A stretch of DNA of 64,000 bases, taken from the NCBI RefSeq assembly GCF_021130785.1, contig NC_060215.1, positions 115,902,501 to 115,966,500 of the forward strand. The letters are read 5' to 3'. Below, in pieces: positions 12,120-24,070 of this stretch. The translations under genes and the position numbers were made by a program. Numbering within the stretch: the stretch's first letter is position 1; every line of letters starts with the position of its first letter. The notes beneath the pieces were generated by a model that worked only from the letters and a program-made list of their open reading frames with translations, was not told the DNA's origin and ran no database searches. The DNA comes from Homalodisca vitripennis (Eukaryota; Arthropoda; Insecta; Hemiptera; Cicadellidae).

Positions 12120-12770
12120 TTAAAAAGTTACTCAAGCTTTGTTTACGGATCAAGAAACCAGAGCGGTAAATCTTTGTGGCCTCAGAACCTTAGACACTTA
12201 AAGAAAAACGTCTGGGGTGTTTTACGGGCCGACAAAACGAACAAAAAACAGTAGCCAAATTGCTCAGGTGACCGGTGACAAACCTGAGAAGTGTTTGGCA
12301 ACGAAAAAACCACCGTAAAGAACCGATAAACAACAGGGGGGAGGGAGGGAGCTGTAAACGTCAGGGTATCCGACGGACCGCTCAACAAGTCATAAAACAC
12401 ATGTAGACCTCAATGAGTCGCTCCCTCTCTCTCACTCTAATGGCCTCTCGGATATCACCCGTTTTGTATGTTTTATCTCTTCTAAGTTATGGCGGTTTAA
12501 CAGACTCCGAGCGCCTCTTCATTTTTCGCCGCGCCAGGATCAAATTTATCGACCGCCTCGCCTTACCGCAGGCCCTCCCTGTAAATCTTCCGATGGAAAT
12601 CAGGTGATCAGGTCTGTTACTCATGTAAATGCTGCAGATTACAAGGTGCTGATTATTTAATTTGCTTTGTATACAGTTTGATTGATAGCGCCGTTGTAGG
12701 TTTTCAAGGCGATTTTTATACACGATCGTTTTGAGTCACGACAGGTTGTTCCAGTGATCGGTTTTGTCAC
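12120..12770. other. GC-richer island, candidate regulatory DNA
   Basis: About 650 bp of high-complexity sequence with a G-rich stretch near 12333-12350 and AT-rich homeodomain-like cores near 12650. Two opposite open frames of 64 and 78 codons overlap here and look like chance. No transposon signature was seen. Confidence 0.25.
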
Positions 12771-13679
12771 CTCAAGAAATAATAAATGATTCACGAATAT
12801 ACAGGGCATATCCTGTGGCACTCCTATATTCATGAATTTATGTATTGAATTGGTTAGGGATTTTTTCTATAAGCCTGTATGTTTTTGTTTTTAAAGTTGA
12901 AGTTACTAATATTAAAGCTATTAGAAAATTTAGGAGTCTAGATTTATACGGATTCCTAACCATAAAATTTTCGGGTTTATTGAATTAAATATTCAGCCTG
13001 ATTGCCTAACTTTCATTAGGAGAGGATCTTATAGGCTAACCTACTTCTAAGTAGAAGTATCGGTGCCAAGCGACTGGTACTATTGTTAAACCTAATGTGT
13101 GCTAGGAACTGTTAAAACATATATAGAACGAATAATAATGGTATAGTAAATAAATGGTAATTTACACTGTTATGTTTTTGTTGTGTTGTATTTTAAAGTA
13201 TTTTTATTTTTCTATCTTGTTTTTTTTTTTTATAAATGTAACTACGAGTTACAATCGTATGATCAATCGTTCTGTAATACAAATTTAGCAACCTTAAAAT
13301 TTTTGTGTCACTTTGGTTTGCTACGAAATTGGCCTAATTCATTGGTGTAACTGTTTTATTACCATTTCGTAAATGCGCAACCAGTTTGGTTTAATTAAAC
13401 AGAACCTTTATGGTTTCGGTATTTAGATTAAAGACGTTTCTTTTTAACATATATACTTCGTGTATTGAGGCATAATTCAATGAGTTAGATTAAACATACA
13501 GCATTTTAATGTCAGGTAATCTTCAAACAAAACAATCAGTAGTCAATGTGTTTGTCTTTAATTGATAACTCAACAATATCGCGTTAACTCGAACAAGGGA
13601 TTTGTTGTAATTATAACCGTATCAAATAATAATAAAACATAATTGGTGTCTGTAAGAGCAACTACAAAGGGAGATTATG
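12771..13679. other. AT-rich DNA, nothing recognised
   Basis: AT-rich with T-runs; no gene, repeat array or element end recognised. Confidence 0.5.
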
Positions 13680-13829
13680 AGTGGAATCCATCCAACAAAA
13701 TTTTGATGCCACGAGGGGTAAAATCCCTGTTTTCATGAAAGAGTTGTTTTCCGCGTTAGTCATCCATTTCTGCAACTACAAATCGCAAATGGCGTCATTA
13801 TTCACCAAAAGTGAGAACTATGTATTTCA

Positions 13830-13845
13830 TTCCTGACGTCAGGAA
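13830..13845. promoter_or_regulatory. 16-bp perfect palindrome containing a CRE (TGACGTCA)
   Basis: TTCCTGACGTCAGGAA is fully self-complementary and centred on the consensus TGACGTCA bound by CREB/ATF-family bZIP factors. Binding is inferred from the motif only. Confidence 0.4.
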
Positions 13846-13970
13846 AATATTTATCCATAAATCTGGCCTGAGAGGGTAAAGGTTTGACGGGTGGGGGAGG
13901 GGATATATTTATCCATTGTCGAGGCGAAATACTAAGCGAGGACTTGCATTTTGAAATGTATTAGCGCAAT

Positions 13971-13980
13971 GTCACGTGAT
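13971..13980. promoter_or_regulatory. CACGTG E-box in GTCACGTGAT context
   Basis: TCACGTGA is the form preferred by MITF/TFE and USF-type bHLH-zip factors, and the ten bases match the CLEAR motif at nine positions. A short motif like this can occur by chance. Confidence 0.3.
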
Positions 13981-14720
13981 TTACACCATATTCGCTCAAA
14001 AGATGCGATGATGTACGCGGCACGTTTTATCACATCGAGGCATAATAGTTTGTAACATTTCACCGCCACGGGGTGTGGTGGGAGGGGAGGGGGTGCTCCG
14101 AATTCCATTAAGTTACGGCAGGTGACAGTCTCTCGGTGGCATACGGTGCAGAAATAATATGTTCACATCCGTAACCGTCCGCGTTGTTTTAATGTAAACT
14201 AGCGCGAGCGTTAGCGTCGCTGGTAGTGTCGCCGTGTCAAAATACTCCGCGACTAATGTAGCGCGATTACTCATCGCCCGCTGTACGCCGAGCCGCGCCG
14301 CTCCACTCGCCCCTCGCCCCTTGCCACAGCGCCTCGCTCTGCCAGACTGCGCTTGGCAGTTATGGATCGCGCCAAACCCTGTTCTATTTTTTGTCAGGAT
14401 CAAACACAAACGCAAACCCGTTCGCGGCGCTGATAAATTCCTATCGTTTTATTAAGGTTAAATAAATTCCCTCTTGTTCGGACCGTTAACGCCTGTCGTC
14501 GCGGGGTTCCGCAAGGATCTTTTCTCGGACCTATTATGTTTTAATTTTGATTCCCGGTTTCACAATAAGCATTTGTCAATGTGAACCCGAGGAGGAACCC
14601 ATTTGAACTTGTACGCCTCGCGTTTAGTTGCTATGCCGTGTTCGTCCCGCGTATTACTCTGGAGAACGCGACAGATCCCATTTCCTTTTAGAGAAACTTC
14701 AAACACATACAGCAACAATG

Positions 14721-15289
14721 CAGGTTTTTAAAATTAAGGCTTCTTTAAAGTGACTGAGGAAATGTAAGACAGGCGAAGTCTGCATACTATTATTTTCCTC
14801 TTAAACGACTTCTTTATATGTAAGCATTTGTTGGTTTATTATAAATCATGCCTACCAGCACCAACCCTCTGAACGAATCGTTTTACACTGAGTCGTTGTT
14901 TGTTGGAGTACAAAATGTAGTGTTTCACAGTACCTGAGTTTTTATGGTTGTATATACTGTATTATATTTTTCATAATAATTAATTATAACAGTTTTAGGG
15001 CACTACAACGCAACGGACAGATAGTGTCTATGTTATAGTTCGTATGTTATTTTAGTTTTAAAATATGTGTTTCAAAAACCTAATCGGTCTCGAATGTTAC
15101 CATAAATTTAAGAGAAATACTGTAATTCGCAAGTATATCACTAAGAAACTGTATTTAAAAACAATACACAAAACACCAGTGTAAAACTTATATTGATAAC
15201 AAATTTATGAAATCCTAACATGTAAATTGTTGATTCAGTTAGGTGTAATAAATTAAACCATTCGGTGAAGGGTGTCTTGGATATTTTTA
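14721..15289. other. AT-rich DNA, nothing recognised
   Basis: No feature recognised. Confidence 0.5.
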
Positions 15290-15304
15290 TATTCAGATTC
15301 TGGA

Positions 15305-15665
15305 TTTGTATCCAACGGTACTTTTACCAAAATCCGTCAATGCATCAGCGAGCATGATCACTTTAAATGTAGTCTTACACAAGCTGGAAACAGAAAAAAA
15401 CTTTGTCTTTTGATAGGCACAGCTGTTTTAAATAAGTTATAACAATTTTCCAAGATAGCAACTGTTTTGCAATTTTTATAGCAATTTCAACGGTACTTTT
15501 TTCAACGAAATCCATCAACACATAGGCAAGTACGACCACTTTAAAGATACCCTTGCACAAGGCGGGAGCGCCAAACATGTCGCAGTTAAGAGGTATCAGT
15601 TGTGCAATGATAAATACCATCACTCACAGAATTTTGTGACAACCTTTAGTGAACACCCTGTATAT
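15305..15665. repeat. diverged internal direct duplication, possibly part of a small element
   Basis: Two related segments of about 75 bp start at CAACGGTACTTTT (about 15314 and 15489), roughly 177 bp apart. They share the order ...AAATCC[GA]TCAA...GACCACTTTAAA...TTGCACAAG with many substitutions. The right side ends in ACACCCTGTATA (about 15652-15663), which resembles a mariner-type terminus. I could not find a convincing matching left terminus, so the element type is open. Confidence 0.4.
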
Positions 15666-15697
15666 AACCATGAGGGTGCTCCCTCAAATGCACTAGT

Positions 15698-15734
15698 GCA
15701 CTAGTACTATACACTACTACTAGTGTACTAGTGC
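15698..15734. repeat. inverted repeat built of ACTAGT units
   Basis: GCACTAGTAC (15698-15707) and GTACTAGTGC (15725-15734) are exact reverse complements around a 17-nt spacer that itself contains ACTAGT. It could extrude a 10-bp hairpin. Confidence 0.6.
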
Positions 15735-15829
15735 TATATCATAGGTTAGGTAACCTTTTTAATTGTTTAACAATAGTAACGTTATACTATTTTTTATGAG
15801 TAAATTTTTTACTTAATTTTTTTCATATA

Positions 15830-16327
15830 CAGGGTGATTCATGAAGTTCTCCCCCCACTTCTACAGCACATTGTACTAGTAAAAATAATGAAAAAAATGT
15901 TATATAAACATAGGGTCCGAAAACGCTTCGTTAGCGAGTTACAGCTAGCGAAAGGTTTTCGCCTGAATTCCTGGGTAAAGAGTAAAATAAAGCCATACTG
16001 AACTTTTGGAAAGGTTAATTAAGTAAGAAATATCGTGGATTCTTATGTATTGTTACCTGATAAAGCTAATAAAATAGGTTTCAGAACTGCACCCTGTAGT
16101 AGTTTTTGAGGGATTCAGGGTTAAAATGCAAAAAAATTGGGGCACGAAACAATGTTTTTTTAAGTTTGAAGTACAATAACTTTGTTAAATTGGTAATAAA
16201 TACATAAAATCAACAAACATTAATTGTAGAGAATTTAATTCTGAGAAAATTGATATAATCAAAGTCCTAAAATAAAACAGAAATAAGTACCAAAAAATCG
16301 ATTTTATTCAGTATAATACATTACTAG
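15830..16327 (+). repeat. left long terminal inverted repeat of the DD41D mariner
   Basis: Matches 17864-18362 in reverse orientation, from CAGGGTGATTC at the tip through to CATTACTAG at the inner edge. Confidence 0.9.
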
Positions 16328-16739
16328 CTGTAAAGAAATACCGTACGGTATTTAGTTAAAATAAAACAAAAACAAAATGTTTGTTCCTTAATGATGAGAT
16401 AAATTGAGAAAACAAGATTAACTGTTAAATAAATTTGTTTGTAAATAAAAATATCATGTTTTATTACGTTGTATTTTTTTTTTAAATTTACTTCAAATAT
16501 TTGAAAATAAATGAAGCAAACATTTTCACAATTATTGTTTACCAAATCATCGAAATGCAGTTTTTTTGTTTTATTAATTTTTAAGTTGGTAACGCACGAA
16601 TAACAGCTGATCAACAATGGTATTCTGTACTGTTACTGTGTGTATTAGTGGTGTTTTGCAAGCTACAAGCAGGAGATCGGGTTCTGTGAATCATGTTATT
16701 AAATGCAATTTTTCTGTGAGTTATAATTCGATTGTTTAT

Positions 16740-17846
16740 TCAGCGAAAAAAATGCGCTTACTTATTTACATCAGAGGAATACGCTGATATCGTTTTTATT
16801 TTGGGTTACTGTAATGGTAATACTAGAGCTGCTGTAAGAAGAATATGAACTACGTTACCCTAATAGGAGGATTCCAGATACCAAAACAATTTCAGGAACT
16901 TTTCGTACTCTTCGGGAAACAGGATCACTACCAAGTACTAGAACCAATTATGAACGAGCTGTCCAACCTTGATGATGATATTGTTATTAATGCTGTTCAT
17001 CGCAGTCCAGGTGTAAGTACACGACGTATTTCTAGGCGGATAGGAGTTTCGCAGTCAACGGTGTGGAGGTCACTTAATCGAAACAAATTTTTATCCATTT
17101 CATAAACAAAAGGTTTAACATCTACAGCTAGGGGATGGTCCCGCTTCGCTTGGAGTTTTGCAACTTTTCGAATATTAATAATCAACTCTACAAGCGTATT
17201 TTGTATACGGATGAGGCACAATTCACTCGGGATGGTGTCAATAACTTGCACAATGAACACTCATGGGCAGAAAGAAAATCCACATGAGGTAGTGGAACAG
17301 AACTTTCAACACCGATTTTAGCGTCCATGTCTGGTGTGGCCTTTTGCACAATCGGCTGATTGGACCTTTCATATTACCTGGACGCCTAAATGCTGAGTTC
17401 TATTTGCATTTACTTCAAGAAGAGTTGCCGCAGCTGTTAGAGAATGTTCCTTTACATCTCAGACAAAAATTTGTACTTCCAGCATGACGGAGCACCTCCC
17501 CACTTTTTCACGTGCCGTTTATGCTTACTTAAATCATCAATTTCCTGGACACTGGATTGGTCGTGGAGGGCCTCACCCTTGGCAACCAAGATCACCAGAT
17601 CTATCTCCATTGGATTATTGCATCTGGGGATGGATGAAAGACATTGTATACAAGACAAAAGTGAATTCTCGTGATGAATTAATTGCCCGTATTATGGATT
17701 CGGCTGTGCAGATACAGGTAAGTCCTGAAAAATTAGGAAACGCAACAAAAGCAATACACAAACGTGCTGCAAAATGTATTGATAATGATGGCCTCATTTT
17801 TCGAACATTTAATTATAAAAAGGTGCGTACGGTTGGCCCAACCTGA
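16740..17846 (+). pseudogene. DD41D mariner transposase, frameshifted
   Basis: This would be the DDE transposase of the surrounding element, cutting at its terminal repeats. In order are an N-terminal segment (TSEEYADIVFILGYCNGNTR), a second HTH (VSTRRISRRIGVSQSTVWRS, about 17010-17070), and a catalytic core with ILYTDEAQF (first Asp at 17210-17212), FQHDGAPPH (second Asp at 17486-17488) and RSPDLSPLDY (third Asp at 17613-17615). Between the second and third Asp are 124 nt, that is 41 codons plus one extra base in a T-run; hence DD41D, the spacing of the rosa group. Further frameshifts lie near 16845, 16970, 17285 and 17465, so no full product can be made. The tail keeps the usual C-terminal residues up to the stop at about 17846. 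Confidence 0.85.
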
Positions 17847-17863
17847 TTAATTTTGCTTTAAAA

Positions 17864-18362
17864 CTAGTAATGTATTATACTGAATAAAAATCGATTTTAT
17901 GGTACTTATTTCTGTTTTATTTTAGACTTTGATTATATCAATTTTCTCAGAATTAAATTCTCTACAATTAATGTTTGTTAATTTTATGTATTTATTACCA
18001 ATTTAACAAAGTTATTGTACATCAAACTTAAAAAACATTGTTTCGTGACCCCAATTTTTGCATTTAATTTAACCCTGAATCCCTCAAAACCTACTACAGT
18101 ACAGTTCTGAAACCTATTTTATTAGCTTTATCAGGTAACAATACATAAGAATCCACGATATTTCTTACTTAATTAACCTTTCCAAAAGTTCAGTATGGCT
18201 TTATTTTACTCTTTACCCAGGAATTTCAGGCGAAACCTTTCGCTAGCTGTAACTCGCTAACGAAGCGTTTTCGGACCTATGTTTAATATAACATTTTTTT
18301 TCATTATTTTTACTAGTAAAATGTGCTGTAGAAGTGGGGGGAGAACTTCATGAATCACCCTG
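17864..18362 (-). repeat. right long terminal inverted repeat of the DD41D mariner
   Basis: Reverse complement of 15830-16327 with scattered single-base differences. It begins just after the end of the transposase relic. Confidence 0.9.
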
Positions 18363-18364
18363 TA

Positions 18365-20639
18365 TACATGCATGTATTTCATTATTACTAAAAATATGAG
18401 GTTTAAAAGATTAAAACTACATACATCTGTTATAACCCTGATAATTAATACACTTTGCCTCAAAGTAATACAATACACCCAAGTTTCTAATATGGTTACA
18501 ATAAGGATTTATAAGCAAAGAAGGTGAAAGGTGACTTGAAGCTTCTCCCAAGATTCTTGCCAACATTCACTTCAAGGCTTCACTTCAAAGATAATTTCCC
18601 CACGTAGCCCAGTAGTTTACGAGTACAACCAGCACACAATTATTTGAAAACGAGACAAATATGCAATCATAAAATACAAGTAGATTCTAATTCATGACAT
18701 TAAATAGTTAAAAGTAACAATGTTTACGGAATTTTCTTTTAACAATATACTCTTTTATAACTGTGGATATATTTATGACAACCCAGATAGTTCAATATCA
18801 CCCTTAAAACCTATAAAATAATTATATATTTAATTCATGAATATATTCCTTATCTGATCTTCTGAAACTTAGAAAGAAAAGCTTATAACAGAAATGGTTA
18901 ATTTCTAAAAGTACGACTTCGTGTGACGCAAGCGAAACCGGCCAGAAACGTCGCTGTGTTCAGGAGGTCGTGAACTATTAACGTTAACACGTGAGAGCAT
19001 GAACAAGGACTTTTTCGCGCAAATACGTCACCATTACTCAAAACATTATAAAAGTATGTTGTTGTACTACATTATGAATACTAATGTTCATCGTGACGCG
19101 GTTTGTGTGTTAGACATCAATGTTAATAAACAACAGCTTTTCCTACTCAACCACGTTGTACAGGGGAGGAAGTATTAAATTGTTTTTATACATCATGACG
19201 TAACATTAGTACAAAGACTGTAGGAAGTAATGTATCTAAAATCCTTGATCCTGAATTCAAGATAAAATACTAATTAAAAGTTTCATAAAGCATGTTAAAT
19301 TATTCATACAGTTGGCCAGTTCGTACCATTTCACATTGTCGCTGTGGAGAGAGTAATATTATCATTTTTTGTATTATTTACAAACGTGCTTTAAAATAAT
19401 TACCTTGAAGGAAATAATTTTGTATTTGTTAATAATTATGGTTTTTATTTCATGAAAATGAAGGTTAAATATATAACATTCCGGTTTAGAAAGAAAAATG
19501 GATGATTTTTTTTCTTTATTTTCCTCTGAGAAAATATTGTAAACTAAAAAAGTGATAATCTATATGTTTATATTAAGCAGGTTTTACGAATTTGTTTCTA
19601 GAGTCACTAACCTTCCATAATATGGAAGGTTAGAGACTATATTATATTCAGTTATTTTATTATATATTGTCAAAGAATATTACATTTTTCAATTGTAAAC
19701 ATTTTTCCTGTCAACAACAACTTCCAATACTCCAAAATATAATATGCAATATTTTACAATAATAACCGTAAATGTAATACATATACTTTTCGTTTATTGT
19801 ACCTTTCATGATTAATGATTTCTTCAATTTAGTTGTTTTCTATGAGTAAAAAGTGGTAGAACAGTGTAGTACAGATTTATTAGTGTATTCCATGAGTTCT
19901 AAGCTTGTTGCTGCCATCGTTAACATTGTAGCATTTAAATATTACATTAGGAAAGTTAAGTAATATAGAATTTTCATTCATTATTAAAATTTTTAACTAT
20001 TGTCATTTGTGTTTAAATAATCACATTTATAATTTAAAAATATATGTCATTGACAAACATTGACAAAGAACCATAAGTATTTGGAAAGAAAATACTTTTA
20101 CTTACTGGATATACTTTAAGTATTACACGTGATAGTTATGCCTACTTAGAAATATTCATATGAATATTTGTTTTATTATGAAACCAGTATTTATCAGCAG
20201 TAAAAACTTAAATTAGCAACGAAATTTGTCATCTTTGAAACGTTTTATTAATATTCTGTAATCCAAGACACATTGAAGAACTTGTATAGACGCGGATTAT
20301 TATTTCAATGCTTGTCGACCGAGCTCGGTAAGATTGGATTATTGGGTATATTTTACATTTTCTAGCTCTCTTTCCATTGCCACGAAGCCTAAATACCTCA
20401 GAAAAAAGAAGAAACATCATGGAGTGCCCCAAACCATGGGATCAAACCCCAAATTGTTTACAGTTGGAATAACATTTTGCGCCGAACTGTACAACTTATT
20501 TAGCAAGCAACTAACATGCTGGAAAGAGTTAAGAACATTCTGGTACATGTATTACCAGAATAAACTACCAGTAGTAATACGTGCCCTCCTGGTATTTAAC
20601 TGTAGTCCATTCGTATTCAGCGAGCATAGGAACCGTTTC
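18365..20639. other. AT-rich DNA, no gene recognised
   Basis: Mostly AT-rich. A slightly GC-richer patch at 18905-19110 contains CpGs but no coding signal. A 108-codon plus-strand frame at 20334-20660 shows no domain. Confidence 0.45.
19603..19637. repeat. 35-bp near-perfect palindrome
   Basis: The arms CTAACCTTCCATA and TATGGAAGGTTAG meet around a single A, and three further pairs (GTC/GAC) follow after one mismatch. It could be a cruciform or a short hairpin; it is too short for a normal pre-miRNA. Confidence 0.8.
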
Positions 20640-21780
20640 CAGAGGCCAATTGACGCCTAAATGTCGTTCAGACTTCACACGTTAACGAGTGCGAGCAAGG
20701 TGACCTCGTTCGGCGGTGGAATGCGCGGGTCCGGCCCGGAGTGGACTTTGCCGGTTACCCACTCAAAACACCATCTGGGCAACGGCGGCCATCAATCCCG
20801 CGGTGGATGGAGACGTCAGAAGCATCTCGTATTAACAAAGCGGCCGGTCCTGTATAATGCGCGGTTCGTAATAGCAATTTAGAAAATTTTGACCAGAGGA
20901 CCGGTGTTTTACCTCGACTCCGAGCGTCGCTGCTTGTAAGCCGAGCGTTTACAGGGAATTATAATACTTAACGTGGCTAAACGCAGGTCGGAATTAGGCG
21001 GAATTGCTCAATCCGGGGAAGTGTGAACGTACTCTGGCGAAGATGCTATCGCTTACGTAATATCACGGTGAACGTTAAATACAGTACGTTGCCTTGCACC
21101 TCGGGTCTAAGGTCGGTCGAGTGAGAGTGCTATTTGTTTAAATTATAGCACACAATATTTCTTCTGGCTGTTGTGGATTTTCGGTAGAAAAACACCGGTT
21201 TCCTCCTGCGACCGGGCTGCGCAATCAGGAATTCGAGAGTGCCCATTTACTTAATTTATATGTACGGGTGTCGAGTGCAACACTATAGAATCGCTCTGAG
21301 ATGCTGATTTCACGAAAGTGTACTATGGATCGATTATGTATTTTCATACATTAAGAAACTTAAAAACCGGAAATTTCCTCCATAAGAGGCTTGGAAACCG
21401 TATGATATAAAACTAATCCATTCCTATTTATATCCTGAATCACTTTCGTGATACTACCCCGGCCTTCATTGACCAAATTTCCTATCAGAGTTGGTCGGGG
21501 GTGTGAAGGAGGTGAGACGCGGCGGTCACGGCGGGCGGGTTGTTTCCCCTCTAAATGGGAGCCAGATTGAGAACGATGGGATACCGTGAAGAGCGAGAGA
21601 TTTCACCCTTTTCCTCATTTACGATATAACAAGTGTAAAATTTGTAAGTAGACGGCGGCTTTTAGATTTTTTACAGAAGTCGAACCCAAAAAGGACCGAA
21701 TCGTTTATGGTTTGATTCCTACCGCAACCGTAGTTCCTCCTTATACAACACATGCTTTTTCTAATTAAAGATTAGGTAAA
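20640..21780. other. GC-richer island(s), candidate regulatory DNA
   Basis: Two adjoining CpG-containing stretches (about 20640-21290 and 21440-21760) stand out from AT-rich surroundings. An open frame of 73 codons at 20661-20882 has no recognised domain, and no transposon motif is present. Possible explanations are a conserved non-coding element, a promoter, or an untranslated exon of a gene outside the window. Confidence 0.3.
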
Positions 21781-22959
21781 AGGATGCGCTGATGTGTGAA
21801 GGGATGAAGGATTTCATTTCACTTTCTATTAAGTTTGCGAAAAATATCGTGGGGATGTTTTGTAAGAAAACGCCAATCTGACAAGACCAGTTACAAATTG
21901 ACAAAACTGTACATTCTTTGATAACTTCTTGCTAGATTATGCTAATGATGGCCTTAGTTCAATTCTGTAAAATACTAATTTTATTCGAACAATGGCGCTT
22001 GTCTCTACACTTATTCAACATACGTTATGGGGTTTAAACACATTTTACGAAAAAACTCTTGTATTAAAAAATTATTATATCAAGTATCAGCCAAGTAAAT
22101 GTTCCTTACACATAAACAAACGGTAATAAATTCTGTATACCTGGAAAACAAAAACGCTTTGGACATTTCATGTTTTTCATATGAATCTCACCGATAAGTA
22201 CATTGGAACAAGTCTGCGGTGATTTTAATCATATTTTTTATTTGAATTTAACTAAAATAATTTTATTACCATAGAATACAGTATTAGCCACTTAACTGCA
22301 AATGAAATTAGGTAGTAAGATATTATGGGCAACTTTTTATTTTGCAACTTGATTTCTCTTTTGAGTTTGTCAAGCTGCTTTGTTAATTATAATTAGTGGA
22401 TATACGATTCGTTCTTGACAAAACAACAAAACAGCTAATGTTGACCATGTTTAGGATTTGTGTTAAAATAATAAAATTTGTTGTGCGCAACTGTAATTTA
22501 AAACAAACCGTATTTTTCAGTCTTAGAAAGAACTTTCTTGTACAAATGAGGTTTTACTTTTTATTTCTGATTATTATCAGCATAAAAATATATGTATATA
22601 GGGTAGAGAAGAATTCATGTTTTTTTGTTGTTGTTAACAGTTAAACTAAAAATATAGCCTACTAAAAAATAAGAACAAAATTTATACATTTGTATCATGA
22701 GACATATTTGAATATTCTAAAAAAAGTACATGGTATGGACATGGAATACATTAATCAAAAGTAAACACTTTGTTATTTACCAATGATTGTGTGAGGTTAA
22801 CACTTATTTTTCTTCATAACAAAAATTAATTGGATCAACGAACTGGAATTTCCACTTACTGTGGTAGAGGTTATGGAAGGTTAAGTAAATAATGAGGTAA
22901 AGTAGATCCACTTTGTTATTATTTTGAGACTGAGCGGGGAGCTCCGAAGAAGACTATAG

Positions 22960-23024
<65 letters not shown>

Positions 23025-23299
23025 TAGCTCAGCTTTAGCTTTCATAGATTCTTACAAAATAGAAAAGGATAGTTTACATACTAGCTTATTACTGATAATT
23101 AATGTAATATCAGTGTAGCCTTCTGGTTTATACGTGCAATCATTAACTTTTTGGAAAATACAGTTTTAGTTTTATTTTTTTAATATGAGTACAAATTTTA
23201 CAACACTAATTTTATAACAAAATGTACTTTTAATTTTGCGAATTTAACATTTTGCTTGTTAATGTAAATTTTTTAAATGTACTTTTAACAGTCTCTAAA
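21781..23299. other. AT-rich DNA with a (TA)n tract
   Basis: Nothing recognised apart from the TA microsatellite at 22972-23020. Confidence 0.5.
22972..23020. repeat. (TA)n microsatellite
   Basis: An uninterrupted TA dinucleotide run of about 24 units. Confidence 0.95.
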
Positions 23300-24070
23300 A
23301 TACTCTTCTCCGGTTTCTTATTCAAGGTCGTAACAAAATGATTCGAACCTCCTTCGAAACCACCCTCGTGGCCACCAATTTGTAGCAAACAAATATTTTA
23401 AATTACATCGTCCGGGGCGGGGGAAAAAAACAAAAAAAGTGTCCCCAAAATGCGCTCCCCCGAACGCGACACGACAAAGTATTTATCATATCCCCGGGAA
23501 GTCTTGTCCATAATCACGTGACAAGCCGGGACACTCGGCCGGCCGGGGGTGCAAATAGCCCACGATCACTCACGGTACAAATCATTAATCAAATCCAAAA
23601 TGGCGGTGGCAGGGGGTGGGAGGCTGGCGATCTCGCCACTGTTTTGTATTCGCCTTGACGTCCGCCCGTTTCACCCTTACTGAATTTTTCCCCTTGAGAC
23701 GAGACGAGTCGAGACGACGAGAGTAGAATTTTTGAATGATAACGGCGGCGAGGCGTTGGTTTTTTAGGAATTCCAGATGCCGGGCGGATAGCGGGTAGGA
23801 TAGCGAGGAGTGCGGGGCTCCCGGCTCGCTAGGATTTGTCAGTGTCAGGCCGAGCGCCCCGGCCCCACACAAGGCGGACTCTGTTTGCTTTCGGATTAAC
23901 TCTTTTGGAGACGAGAAAAATATCTTGATGTTGAAGCTCCGGTGAAAAATGACTACGAGCGTTCGGTTTGGTTTCTCATGCATTGTCAACTCGTGCACGC
24001 TCGTGATTCTGTAGAAAATACCTCGGAGGGGAAATGTTTCTTCTCTTGTCAGTGACAATAATGTATCCGA
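23300..24070. other. GC-rich island with an unrecognised 157-codon minus-strand open frame
   Basis: CpG-dense sequence with sharp edges, including GGCCGGCCGGGGG near 23538. The minus-strand frame 24058-23585 begins MSLTREETFPLRG and is the longest open frame here that is neither low-complexity nor repeat-derived. Its composition (rich in R, S, L and P) is what GC-rich DNA gives by chance, and I recognise no domain, signal peptide or membrane segment. It could be a first exon, a CpG-rich promoter or non-coding. Confidence 0.3.

Larger units (their letters stand above)
13680..14720. other. GC-richer island with several palindromic factor-like sites
   Basis: About 1 kb with strong CpG-rich parts (14200-14350) and AT-rich Hox-like cores (TTTATCCAT near 13850 and 13910, TTTTATCAC near 14025). 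It also holds a CRE-type palindrome and a CACGTG box, listed separately. Overlapping open frames of 100 (minus) and 73 (plus) codons lack domains. This reads more like an enhancer or promoter than coding DNA, but no conservation data are available. Confidence 0.35.
15830..18362 (+). mobile_element. DD41D (rosa-type) mariner element with ~498-bp terminal inverted repeats
   Basis: The left end reads CAGGGTGATTCATGAAG and the right end is its reverse complement, with TA (or TATA) on both sides. The inverted repeats are not limited to the tips: 15830-16327 and 17864-18362 are reverse complements over nearly their full length, with few mismatches. The 1.5-kb interior holds one plus-strand transposase relic. 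Both ends and the flanking TA are intact, so the insertion is whole, but its transposase is broken. Confidence 0.9.

Noticed and set aside
16324..16617. 97-codon minus-strand open frame inside the DD41D mariner
   Set aside because: It lies opposite to the transposase, in AT-rich subterminal sequence, and matches no family.
20430..20460. B-box-like GGTTTGATCCC on the minus strand, possible tRNA or SINE
   Set aside because: It departs from the B-box consensus and has no A-box or acceptor stem at the right distance.
23330..23400. Possible tRNA T-arm (GGAGGTTCGAATCA on the minus strand)
   Set aside because: The bases on either side of the TTCGAAT loop do not pair, and no A-box or anticodon arm is found upstream.
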